Shown here: one piece after another, positions 1 through 8,278 of the stretch | Numbering within the stretch: position 1 is the first letter of the stretch | How the letters are laid out: each line of letters starts with the position of its first letter | From: Bradyrhizobium elkanii WSM2783 | Lineage (GTDB): Bacteria; Pseudomonadota; Alphaproteobacteria; Rhizobiales; Xanthobacteraceae | Direction of reading: 5' to 3' | Length of the DNA stretch: 64,000 nt | Assembly (NCBI RefSeq): GCF_000472865.1 | Contig: NZ_AXAP01000011.1 | Span: 1-64,000, forward strand | Program-made: the position numbers and the translations under genes | The notes under the pieces: model-generated | Database searches by the model: none | What the model was told of the DNA's origin: nothing | The model's input: the letters and a program-made list of their open reading frames with translations, nothing else

Positions 1-462
1 GCGCGGCCCATACGTGAACTGATAGAAGGTGCCGTCATCGCGCATGTGGCGGAAGGCGCCGCTGAGAATTGCGATCACCTTGCGCGGCGACATCGGCAGG
101 AGCGGAAGTCCGCTGACCACCGCGGCGGCGGGGGCCATGAAGGGCTCGTATTGCGAAAGCTGACGCGCATCCATCCACAGCACCCGCGCCCTCGGGAAGC
201 GCTCTTGCAGCAAACGGACGAAGTCCGAGCCGTATTCGACCAGCAACAAGTCGCGTTCCGGAACGCCGCGCCGGATCAGCGCATTGGTGAAGGTGCCCGT
301 CCCTGGTCCCAGCTCGATGACTGGCCCGGCGCCGGGGACGATCTCTTGCGTCATCAGACGAGCCAGCGTCTGGCCCGACGGGGCGATCGCAGAGACTTGC
401 CTCGGATTTGCAACGAAGGCGCGGATGAACTCAAAGAAGTCCAAAACGGCAGCGGAACGCAA
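1..462 (-). CDS. SAM-dependent methyltransferase, phospholipid N-methyltransferase-like (partial, 3' end outside window)
   Basis: Only the N-terminal 154 codons are in the window; the frame is open to base 1. The protein starts with a hydrophobic stretch (LDFFEFIRAFVANPRQVSAI) followed by a clear class I SAM-binding motif, VIELGPGTGTFTNAL. This arrangement resembles the PmtA-type phospholipid N-methyltransferases and related rRNA-dimethylase-fold enzymes, which methylate phosphatidylethanolamine at the inner membrane. I chose the TTG at 462 because GAGAGGAG lies just upstream; the first in-frame ATG would remove the conserved leader. The substrate cannot be fixed from this fragment, so no symbol is given. 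Confidence 0.75.
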   Translation of the reverse strand, partial: MRSAAVLDFFEFIRAFVANPRQVSAIAPSGQTLARLMTQEIVPGAGPVIELGPGTGTFTNALIRRGVPERDLLLVEYGSDFVRLLQERFPRARVLWMDARQLSQYEPFMAPAAAVVSGLPLLPMSPRKVIAILSGAFRHMRDDGTFYQFTYGPR

Positions 463-690
463 GGAGACGCTCCTCTCTGGTAGTGAGTAAAATTGTCCGA
501 CACGAGTTTCCGGATTTTCTGGACGGTGCTGTCGAGCTCTTCGTATCGCTGGAGCAGCCAACCGGCAGTGGCGAACCACGCCAATGGACTTGCAGTAACC
601 GCCAAAGAAGATGCAGGGGTGGACCAGGCCGAAATCGAGGAGCTGCATGCAGCGGCCGCCTCAACGTTCAATGCATCCGGATTCCGTTGC

Positions 691-1707
691 CTAGTGAAGT
701 TTGTTGCCGTGCAGCTCCCGCCAGCGGCTTGGCGTCACGCCTTCCCAATATCGGAAGGCTCGATAGAACGAACTCGCATCCTGATAGCCCAGGAGGCACG
801 CGACTTCGTCAATTTCGGCCGACGGGTCGGACAGAAGCTGCCGCCCGAGCTCTTGGCGCGCTTCGACCAGAAGATCGCGGAAGCTTGTGCCCTCTTCGGT
901 GATGCGGCGCTGAAGGGTGCGCTCGCTCAGGCCTAGATCACGCGCGACGTCGGACAGCTCCGGCCGTCCGCTCGCAAGGCTGCGCTTGAGCACGACCTTG
1001 ACCTGCTCCTTGATGGAGCTGCGCGCCTGCAGCTCTCCGAGTGCGGAGGCCAGCGCCGGCGTGAGCATCTCGAGCAGCGCCTGATTGTATCCGGGAAACG
1101 GACGATCGAGATCGGTCGGTTTCAGGATGAGCGCGTTGCGCGCCGCGCCGAAGCGGATGGGGCATTCGAAATATTTCTGGTAGACGTCACTCTTCGGACG
1201 AGGGCGGACGAACTCGACGCGTTTCGGCGCCAAGTGCTGCCCGGTGCCACGACGCCCGAGTTCGACCAAGGACGCGAAAGTCACGTCCGTCGAAATCGCG
1301 GGCTCCGGCTCGCTTGCGTGAGGCCATTCGGCCGTGACGGTACATTCGCCCTTGCTTTCCGCGACACTCAATTGCTCCGGCGAGCAGAGCCGCTTGAAAC
1401 GCGCGATGCGAAGCAGCCCGTCGCGGTAATCCTTCGCGTAGAACGCGACGAGGCTCGAGGGGGGATGCACCGCCGTGTCGGTCCGCTGCACCAGCTCGAT
1501 TCCGAGCCCGGGCTCTGGCTTCAGCTCCTCGAGGGCCTTCCAGAGAGCAAAGAACTGATCCGTGGTGACATGCCCCTGCCCGTTCAGGTGCAAGGTCGCC
1601 GGCAGGCGCGCCTGCCGCAGCAGAGCGGGCGGCGGCACGCCGATGCGCTCGACCGTCTGCCAGAAGGCCTGTGGCACCTTGCATCTGTCTGCGGCCGCTC
1701 CACTCAT
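691..1707 (-). CDS. AraC family transcriptional regulator
   Basis: The 338-residue protein has a C-terminal AraC/XylS double helix-turn-helix (about residues 240-335), visible in the stretches LSDVARDLGLSERTLQRRI and EVACLLGYQDASSFYRAF, followed by the typical WxGxTPSxWR ending. The N-terminal 200 residues look like the arabinose-binding-type domain of OruR/ArgR-like regulators. The ATG at 1707 is 8 bp after the stop of the SDR gene, with GGTAGGACC as a ribosome site inside that gene's end, so the two are probably co-transcribed. The open frame continues upstream into the SDR gene, but that extension is a shadow. The inducer is unknown. Confidence 0.88.
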   Translation of the reverse strand: MSGAAADRCKVPQAFWQTVERIGVPPPALLRQARLPATLHLNGQGHVTTDQFFALWKALEELKPEPGLGIELVQRTDTAVHPPSSLVAFYAKDYRDGLLRIARFKRLCSPEQLSVAESKGECTVTAEWPHASEPEPAISTDVTFASLVELGRRGTGQHLAPKRVEFVRPRPKSDVYQKYFECPIRFGAARNALILKPTDLDRPFPGYNQALLEMLTPALASALGELQARSSIKEQVKVVLKRSLASGRPELSDVARDLGLSERTLQRRITEEGTSFRDLLVEARQELGRQLLSDPSAEIDEVACLLGYQDASSFYRAFRYWEGVTPSRWRELHGNKLH

Positions 1708-1715
1708 GGCTGGTC

Positions 1716-2546
1716 CTACCGCATCTGGCTCATGATCACGCGATCGAACATGCGGTCGCCGAACCATTCGCGGATCTTGATCATCGGCTGGGCGTATTTG
1801 CCGGCAACGTAGCGCGTGCGCGGCTTGCTCTCCCTTACGGCCTTGGACACGACATCGGCGATCACGCCCGGATCGGTGCCGCGGCCCTGGCCGTACGCAT
1901 CGCGGGTCGACTTCGCGACCGCCTGGGTCAGCTTGGCGTAGGGACCTGCACCCGAGCGCTTGAGCAGCCCATTGGCGACCACGTCGCCGAACCCCGTCTC
2001 GATCAGGCCGGGCTCGACCACGACGACCTTGATGCCGAAGGCGGCGAGCTCGAGCCGGAGGCAATCCGACCAGCCTTCGAGCGCATGCTTGGTGGCGTGG
2101 TACCAGGCGCCCAGCAGAGTATAGATCTTGCCGCCCATCGAGGTGATGTTGATGATGGTGCCGGCGCGCTTCTCCCTCATCTTCGGCAGCAGAAGCTGCG
2201 TCAGTCGGGCGGCACCGAACAGATTGACCTCGAACTGATATCGCGCCTCCTCGATGCTGACATCCTCGACGGGACCATACAGGCCGAAGCCGGCGTTGTT
2301 GACGAGCACATCGACACCGTTCACCTCGCTGAGAATGGTGTCGACCGCCGCCTTGATTTCGGCCCCCTTTGAGATGTCCATGCGCAACGCCCTGGCCCCG
2401 AGCTCGACCAGGTCATCCATCTTGTCGATGTGGCGCGCGGCGACGTACACCTGGAAGCCGTCATTGATCAGGCGTTTGGCGATTTCCTTGCCCATGCCCG
2501 AGGACGCCCCGGTCACAAGTGCTGTCTTCTTGCGTCTATCACTCAT
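1716..2546 (-). CDS. short-chain dehydrogenase/reductase (SDR)
   Basis: This 276-residue classical SDR shows the Rossmann motif TGASSGMGKEIA near the start, NNAGFG around residue 90, and the catalytic Ser plus YHATKHA further on. It should catalyse NAD(P)-dependent oxidoreduction of an unidentified alcohol or ketone. The start at 2546 is preceded by GAGGTTGAG. It lies just upstream of the AraC regulator on the same strand, a pairing that suggests the regulator controls this enzyme. The longer open frame to 2624 lacks SDR similarity and was not used. Confidence 0.9.
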   Translation of the reverse strand: MSDRRKKTALVTGASSGMGKEIAKRLINDGFQVYVAARHIDKMDDLVELGARALRMDISKGAEIKAAVDTILSEVNGVDVLVNNAGFGLYGPVEDVSIEEARYQFEVNLFGAARLTQLLLPKMREKRAGTIINITSMGGKIYTLLGAWYHATKHALEGWSDCLRLELAAFGIKVVVVEPGLIETGFGDVVANGLLKRSGAGPYAKLTQAVAKSTRDAYGQGRGTDPGVIADVVSKAVRESKPRTRYVAGKYAQPMIKIREWFGDRMFDRVIMSQMR

Positions 2547-2984
2547 CTCAACCTCACAGTGTTCGGCCAACCCTACGGCCTTCAGGCGCCGCGACACTGA
2601 CGAAGTCCGCCAAAAGACTTGCACATTGCGCCAACCGACGCCAGCGAAGCCAAACGGAGGGTTAACGGGAAAGGACGGGCGGCCCCGGAACGCGCGGCTG
2701 TCGACGCGTACCGGCCGGCTTTACGAATGCTGCTGCAGGCGAAGACGGCGGATCCCAGCGACGGCAAGGATCACTAGAGCGTGTTCGAGCGAAGTGGAGA
2801 CCGGTTCGCGTGAAGAAAACGCGTCTAGACTAGCTAAATATCAAGCGGTACTCCCAATATTTACGTTGCCGAAGAAGAGTTCGGCGTTAACCACCGCTCA
2901 CGGTTCCAGACTGAGCGAAATCGCTTCGAAGTTTCTTAAATTTTGCTGGGTACCTCTTCCGGACATGGTGATCTGGGGAAAAAT
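2547..2984. other. intergenic region with one dispersed repeat copy
   Basis: The divergent spacer between the SDR gene and the transpeptidase shows no convincing coding frame. Bases 2775-2829 match a dispersed rhizobial repeat that runs AGAGCG, then GAAGTGGAGACCGGTT, then AAAACGCGTC. No further structure was recognised. Confidence 0.6.
2775..2829. repeat. dispersed intergenic repeat (AGAGCG...ACCGGTT...AAAACGCGTC type)
   Basis: This element has the form familiar from many rhizobial intergenic regions: the flanks AGAGCG and CGCGTC enclose GAAGTGG and ACCGGTT. A related but diverged copy with the GCATGATCC form lies at 34239-34297, and a perfect hairpin of that form lies at 43041-43072. The function is unknown. 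Confidence 0.6.
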
Positions 2985-3059
2985 ATGAGTAAGCGGGCCA
3001 AACGTGGATAGGTAGAGACGGTCGCTCTACCGGGGGTCGCGAGAGTTACAGTTGGCGCC

Positions 3060-3839
3060 GTGGCCGCCGCCGCATTGGGGTACAGCTTGCTGTTTCGCCC
3101 GACGACCGTGCAGCCGATACGGAAGCCGTCCGCGCACCAAGCCCTTGCGTCGTCAACTCCGGTTTACGTGTCAACTCCAGTTCATGCATCAGCTCCGGCT
3201 CCGATTTCGGTCCCGGCGACTCAGGTCGAACCACCAAAAGCCGCTGACGGTCCCGGAGCATTTGTTCGGCAGGTGATCGACTACGCCAGCCACCAGCCGC
3301 CGGGCACCGTGATCATCGATACCCAAAACACATTCCTGTATTTCGTTCTGAATGATACGCAAGCGATGCGCTACGGCATCGGTGTTGGCCGCGAAGGCTT
3401 CACATGGTCCGGTGAGCAGACTGTGGCCCGTAAGACGGAATGGCCGGATTGGCGTCCGCCGGCAGAGATGATTTCGCGTCAGCCCTATCTGCCGCGGTTC
3501 ATGGCAGGCGGTCCCGGCAACCCGCTCGGCGCTCGGGCGATGTATCTGGGCGAGACCGAATATAGAATTCACGGCACCAACAGGCCCGAGACGATCGGGA
3601 AGCGGGTTTCGTCGGGCTGTATCTGGCTGAGCAATGATGACGTCGTGAACCTTTATGAGCGGGTGAAAGTCGGAGCAAAAGTGATCGTGCTTCCCGCAAC
3701 CGCTGCCCGTCGACCATCCCAGGGAGCACCGCCCGACGCCGCTTTCCGATCGCCGGACCCGGCATCGCCATCGAACCGGCCCTCGGCAACTAGCGCGCAG
3801 ATGCCGTCATCTGGACCGAAGATCGCCGAGGTCCAGTAA
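3060..3839 (+). CDS. L,D-transpeptidase (YkuD domain)
   Basis: A membrane-spanning leader (VAAAALGYSLLF) and a Pro/Ala-rich linker precede a YkuD catalytic domain with the signature HGTN...SSGCIWL, which contains the catalytic His and Cys. Such enzymes form 3-3 peptidoglycan crosslinks or attach proteins to peptidoglycan in the periplasm. The start is uncertain. An ATG at 2985 with GGGGAAA upstream is in the same frame, but a TAG at 3009-3011 follows eight codons later. I therefore use the GTG at 3060, which leaves a shortened N terminus. The gene may be functional from GTG or damaged at its 5' end. The tail is Ser/Pro-rich. Confidence 0.85.
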   Translation: MAAAALGYSLLFRPTTVQPIRKPSAHQALASSTPVYVSTPVHASAPAPISVPATQVEPPKAADGPGAFVRQVIDYASHQPPGTVIIDTQNTFLYFVLNDTQAMRYGIGVGREGFTWSGEQTVARKTEWPDWRPPAEMISRQPYLPRFMAGGPGNPLGARAMYLGETEYRIHGTNRPETIGKRVSSGCIWLSNDDVVNLYERVKVGAKVIVLPATAARRPSQGAPPDAAFRSPDPASPSNRPSATSAQMPSSGPKIAEVQ

Positions 3840-4153
3840 CTCAGTCCTCCGTCCTCGGTCTGTAACTGAGGACCAAGGAGGCAATTCAGATCGTCGCTTT
3901 TAAGTCCTCTGGCCCAGAGCGACACGCTCGGTCTAGCGCCTTGATGTCGGCAATGAGGGGTAAACCGGACGCGCTTTGACCAAACCGAACCGACGCGACC
4001 GACCCGCAGCGGACATAAGCACTCGATAGCTGAAAGCAGCTCCGCATGGCTGTGACATTTGCGTCACGTCTTCGGTGCTTAGGTCAATTTGCTCGGCCGC
4101 ACTTTTGGACAGATGACTTGGCTTGTCTTATTTTGGCGAGGGGGGTGCACGCC
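3840..4153. other. intergenic region, no gene seen
   Basis: No convincing reading frame, tRNA or repeat was found between the transpeptidase and the dipeptidase. The open frame beginning at 4046 is the 5' extension of the dipeptidase frame and lacks a signal-like start. Confidence 0.5.
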
Positions 4154-5344
4154 ATGACCGTGAAGAGAATCATTGCAGGCTGCTTGCTAGCAGCCGTGGC
4201 TTGTCTGGTGTTTTTCCCAGTTCGTTACGTTCTGGTCAAGCCAAGCAAGCTTGACCGGGCATACAATAAAGTCGTGCCGGTCCAATACAACATCACGGTG
4301 CAGGCGAAAGACATACAAGCTACGCTCAATGTTGCGGACATGCATGCGGACAGCCTTCTATGGAAACGCGATTTGCTCGAAAAGTCGGACATTGGTCATG
4401 TCGACCTGCCGCGATTAATCGAGGGACACTATGCGCTACAGGTGTTTTCGTCGGTAACGAAATCTCCTAAAGGTCAAAACTACGAGTCAAACAGCGCCGA
4501 CAGCTTCGATACCCAGACATTGACAAGCATACTCTTCGTGCAGCCAATGCGAACGTGGGGTTCGGAGCTTGAACGATCTTTATGGCATGCGGAAAAGCTC
4601 CGAAGCTTTGCCAGCAGGTCAGATGGAAAATTGAGGATCATCCGCACCCCACAGGACATCGAGCGCTTGATTCTTGATAGGCAGGGCGGCAGTTCAATTG
4701 TGGGCGGCATGCTCTCTGTTGAGGGCTTGCACAATCTTGAAGGCAAGCTCGGAAACCTTGACGTTCTTTATGCTGCTGGCTTTCGAATGGCTGGCCTTAC
4801 TCACTTCTTTGACAACGAAGTTGCGGGCTCAATGCATGGGGTCAACAAGGGCGGCCTCACTCCATTTGGAAGGAAGGTCGTCGGTCGCATGGAGGCTTTA
4901 GGGATGGTGGTAGATGTCGCCCACGCAAGCCATGCGACAGTTGCCGACGTGCTTGCGCTAGCGACTCGCCCAGTCGTGTCTAGCCACGGCGGTATCCAGG
5001 CGATTTGTAAAGCCAATCGCAATCTCAGCGACGATGAAATACGAGGGATTGCCAAAACTGGAGGCATGATCGGCATAGGATTCTGGGAAGGTGCGATCTG
5101 CTCAACGAAGCCAACGGATGTGGCTCGCTCCATAGCCTACGTTCGCGATCTCGTTGGTATCGACCACGTAGGTCTGGGCTCGGACTTTGACGGGGCGACC
5201 ACCACCGCATTTGACGCAAGTCAAATCGCGGGCGTAACTCAGGCCTTGCTCGACGTGGGCCTATCGGCCGATGACATCCAAAAAGTCATGGGCGAAAACC
5301 TGCTGCGCGTGCTTCGCGAAGCGTTGGTAGCTAAAAATCCATGA
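4154..5344 (+). CDS. membrane dipeptidase, peptidase family M19
   Basis: This 396-residue protein opens with a membrane anchor or signal (IIAGCLLAAVACLVFFPVRYV) and continues with M19 motifs: the zinc-binding HAD of ADMHADSLLWKR, the RMAGLTHFF block, SHGGIQAICKANRNLSD and the terminal GSDFDG. It resembles renal-dipeptidase-type zinc enzymes that cleave dipeptides, probably in the periplasm. The ATG at 4154 is chosen because GAGGGGGG precedes it and the anchor follows. The upstream ATG at 4046 would bury the anchor. Base composition is noticeably less GC-rich than in neighbouring genes, which hints at later acquisition. Confidence 0.9.
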   Translation: MTVKRIIAGCLLAAVACLVFFPVRYVLVKPSKLDRAYNKVVPVQYNITVQAKDIQATLNVADMHADSLLWKRDLLEKSDIGHVDLPRLIEGHYALQVFSSVTKSPKGQNYESNSADSFDTQTLTSILFVQPMRTWGSELERSLWHAEKLRSFASRSDGKLRIIRTPQDIERLILDRQGGSSIVGGMLSVEGLHNLEGKLGNLDVLYAAGFRMAGLTHFFDNEVAGSMHGVNKGGLTPFGRKVVGRMEALGMVVDVAHASHATVADVLALATRPVVSSHGGIQAICKANRNLSDDEIRGIAKTGGMIGIGFWEGAICSTKPTDVARSIAYVRDLVGIDHVGLGSDFDGATTTAFDASQIAGVTQALLDVGLSADDIQKVMGENLLRVLREALVAKNP

Positions 5345-5385
5345 TCTGTACTGCCCAGCCGTATGCTCTGCGGGCATGAATCAAT

Positions 5386-5766
5386 TCATGACTGCACGGC
5401 CTGTTCGTCGTTTCCGCCACTGGTCTCGGCCGGCTCCGCCTGTGCGATCTCGGCCGCGGCGATATCGCCCTTGCTGACTTCCCCGGTGTCGGCGATCCGC
5501 GCCTCTGCCGTTTCCTTCACATGCGCGGCCAGTGCCGGCAGGCGTTCGATCAAAGCGTGAAAGTCCTGGGCGTCGAGCGCGAGCAGCCTGGTCTTGCGTG
5601 TCGCCGTCACGGTGCCGGAGCGGCTGGTGCGCTTGAGCAGCACGATCTCGCCAAAAAGGTGCCGTCGGACAGCCTGACCCGCTGGCTCGGCAGTTCGATC
5701 TCCACCTCGCCTGCGGTGATGAAATACATCGAGGACGCGACGTCGCCGCGGCGGAATGAGGCGCAA
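5386..5766 (-). pseudogene. decayed duplicate of the 3' end of a cyclic-nucleotide-gated K+ channel gene
   Basis: Bases 5410-5755 repeat bases 8288-8634, the C-terminal cyclic-nucleotide-binding part of the intact channel gene, in the same orientation and with high identity. The copy lacks all membrane segments. It is one base shorter in the run at 5651-5657, which moves the reading frame in the middle of the phosphate-binding cassette. The frame therefore reads RRGDVASSMYFITAG in one phase and RTSRSGTVTA in another. It has no start of its own and is most likely non-functional. Confidence 0.85.
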
Positions 5767-5893
5767 GGGGCTTTTGGAAGAAAAACGAGCAAGAAACTCG
5801 CGAGGCCGTCAGTCTGCTGCTGGCCCGAATGCGAAGTCTGCGCTTTGATGTCTCAGGTTGCGCGTTCCGCTCCATCCGGGCTACGGCAAGGCT

Positions 5894-6826
5894 CTAGGAG
5901 CGGGTATGCTTCGCTTCTGCGCCTTGCAGCCCATCATTCGCCGTGAAGATCACGTTCCTGAGCCAGACATGCGCCGGGTCGTTGTCGTTGCGTCGATGCC
6001 ACAGCAGCGTTTGGCGAAACTCGGGATAGTCAACAGGCGGCGTAAAACTGCGGACTCCTTGCCAAGCGAAACTGCGCACGATGCGCTCGGACAAAGTTGC
6101 GATCATGTCGGTTTCGGCAATCAGTTCAGGAACCGCGAGATGGTAGGGCACGCTCAACGCGACCTGCCGCTTCAACCCTCGTTCATCCAGAAGCCGATCG
6201 ATCGCTCCCTTGAGATCGCCGACATGTGTGATCAGAACGTGTGGGTACTTCAGAAACATATCCAAGGTCAGCTTTCTCTTGATTTCGGGATGGCGCGCCG
6301 ACACCAACGATACGTAGCGCTCCGGAAACAACGCTGCGCGCTTGATCGTCGCGGGCGCATCCGGAATGAGGGTCAGCGCGAGGTCAATCTCGCCGCGCTC
6401 AAGCCCGTTGACCACCTCCCTTCGATCCAGCGCCCGCACAACGAGTGCCATGCGGGGGGCTTGGGCGCGCAGCATCCCCATCACGCCGGGGAGGAGCGTC
6501 GCGGTCACGTTGTCGGTGGTCGCGATCCGAAAAATTCGCGTGGAGCGTACGGCATCAAATCGGCTGTAGCCCCCAAAGGCGTCTTCAATCTGCCGCAGCG
6601 CCGAGCGGATGGAATCGGCCAGATCGAGCGCGCGCTCCGTGGGCCTGACGCCATCGCCGCTACGGAGGAAGAGGTCATCGCGAAACAGAGAGCGCAGCCG
6701 CGCGAGGCGCTTGCTCATCGCCGGCTGGCTGAGACCGATGCGCCTGGCGGCCTCACTGACGCTGCCCTCGCTCAGCAAGGCATCGAATGCGACCAGCAGG
6801 TTCAGGTCGACTGCCGAGAGTTTCAT
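5894..6826 (-). CDS. LysR family transcriptional regulator
   Basis: The 310-residue protein has the N-terminal winged helix-turn-helix of LysR regulators (LNLLVAFDALLSEGSVSEAA, then GLSQPAMSKRLARLR) and a periplasmic-binding-like effector domain (RIATTDNVTATLLPGV). The ATG at 6826 has AGGTGG upstream and matches the usual MKLSxVDLNLL start; a GTG three codons earlier is the alternative. It is divergent from the beta-propeller gene at 6947, the usual layout for a LysR regulator and its target. A candidate inverted repeat lies in the gap. Confidence 0.93.
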   Translation of the reverse strand: MKLSAVDLNLLVAFDALLSEGSVSEAARRIGLSQPAMSKRLARLRSLFRDDLFLRSGDGVRPTERALDLADSIRSALRQIEDAFGGYSRFDAVRSTRIFRIATTDNVTATLLPGVMGMLRAQAPRMALVVRALDRREVVNGLERGEIDLALTLIPDAPATIKRAALFPERYVSLVSARHPEIKRKLTLDMFLKYPHVLITHVGDLKGAIDRLLDERGLKRQVALSVPYHLAVPELIAETDMIATLSERIVRSFAWQGVRSFTPPVDYPEFRQTLLWHRRNDNDPAHVWLRNVIFTANDGLQGAEAKHTRS

Positions 6827-6854
6827 GCACGCCACCTAGCTATATTTCCATGAA

Positions 6855-6877
6855 GAATATCTATATGTGATATATTC
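6855..6877. promoter_or_regulatory. candidate LysR-type operator
   Basis: In the AT-rich gap between the divergent LysR and beta-propeller genes, GAATAT at 6855-6860 and ATATTC at 6872-6877 form an inverted repeat separated by 11 bases. Its position and AT content fit a LysR binding site, but the assignment is inference. Confidence 0.4.
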
Positions 6878-6946
6878 ATTTGACGCATATCATGGCGCTG
6901 CGCAAATTTCCTTCACGCGTACGCAATAACGCAGAAGGAACTGTCC

Positions 6947-8235
6947 ATGCGTCTGGCATCTCTGTGTCTCGCAGTCGCTGCGTCCGCCTGGTCGCTGCCT
7001 GTCTGCGCGCAATCACAGCCGTCGTTTCTTGCCGTGCTCGCCGACGCCGACATGGTCCCTACCGTCTATGAAACCGGCGAGCTGGGACCGGCCGATCCGA
7101 ACCATCGCGACACACTTGCCATTATCGGCCTGCCGCTCGCCGCAGGAGCGCGTCCGACCATGATTGAAGTGTCGAATTCGGTTTATGGACCGCCAGGTGG
7201 GCTCGCATTGAGCCGTGACGCGCGCTTCGCTTTCGTCGCCGAGATACTGCGTCCACGGCCCGCGGGCGCGACGAAGCTGAGTGAAATGCTAGCGGGCAGC
7301 GTGATCCGCTCCGTAGACTTGCGGAGGGAACGCGGGCCAGCGATCATCGATATTGTCGATGTCGGTACACAGCCGCAAGCCATCGCGCTCAATCCGTCCG
7401 GCGACCTGATCGTCGCGATGACCACCGACGTCGATCGGGAGTTGAGCTTCGTGCCAGTGCGGGATGGCCGCTTCGGTCAGGTGAAGCGCGTCGGCCTCGG
7501 TCTGCCTCCATCCAGCGGCCTCATTCCACTGAGATCAACCTGGGTCGAATGGCACCCAAGCGGCACCTGGTCGACCGGGCACAGGTCGCATTTTACGAGG
7601 TCGTCAGAGGTCCGGATGGATCGATAGACGAGGTGCGGCCCTGGGGAAATCGGGTGCAGGTGAACAAGTTTCCCTTCATCGGACGGTTCTCGCCTGACGG
7701 TCGCTTCTATGTGACGTCGGATCTGCAGTGGGGCATCGACACCAAGGGCTTTTACGGCGTGCGGGAGGGCATCCTGACCACGGTGCGGACGGCGGAAATC
7801 GGCACAACCGGGGATGCGGCGCGGCACACCGTGCCACATATCGCCCTTGGCAGCTGGGGCTCTGAGACGATGACGTTCAGTTCCGATGGCCGCTTTCTGG
7901 TGACCTCGAACTTGCGTGGGACCGGTAAGCCTGCAGGTGATCCTGACCGTACTGACGAAGCCTCCATCAGCCTCTATGAGCAGGATCCTGAAACCGGCCG
8001 TCTCGCACACCGCGGCGAATGGACGTTTGACGCGGTCTTGCCACAGGGCCTCGCCTTCGATCCGTCCGGCCAGTTGCTCTACGTCGGCGTCAATCGCTAT
8101 CTGGGCGAGGTGGACGCCGGGCTTGGCGGAGCAGTCGAGGTCTGGCGCATAATCGTTGACGAGAAGCCCCGACTGGAGCGCACCAGCGAACGGATACGTC
8201 TTCCGGCCGGCGTCCATACGATCGTGGCGCGATGA
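6947..8235 (+). pseudogene. secreted beta-propeller (lactonase/YVTN-like) protein, frameshifted
   Basis: The first frame (6947-7627) begins with a signal peptide (MRLASLCLAVAASAWSLPVCAQ) and reads as a propeller up to VEWHPSGTW near 7575. The second frame (through 8235) picks up at VDRAQVAFYEVVRG and continues with blades such as FSPDGRFYVTSDLQWGID and GLAFDPSGQLLYVGVNR. Together they would give about 430 residues, a normal size for a lactonase-like propeller. A single frame change near 7560-7575 separates them, so the gene is either disrupted or carries a sequence error. AAGGAA precedes the ATG. It is probably controlled by the divergent LysR regulator. Confidence 0.75.
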
Positions 8236-8278
8236 GGTGCCTGCAGCGCACCTGCTCCGAAGAGGTTCGGCGGCTTGG

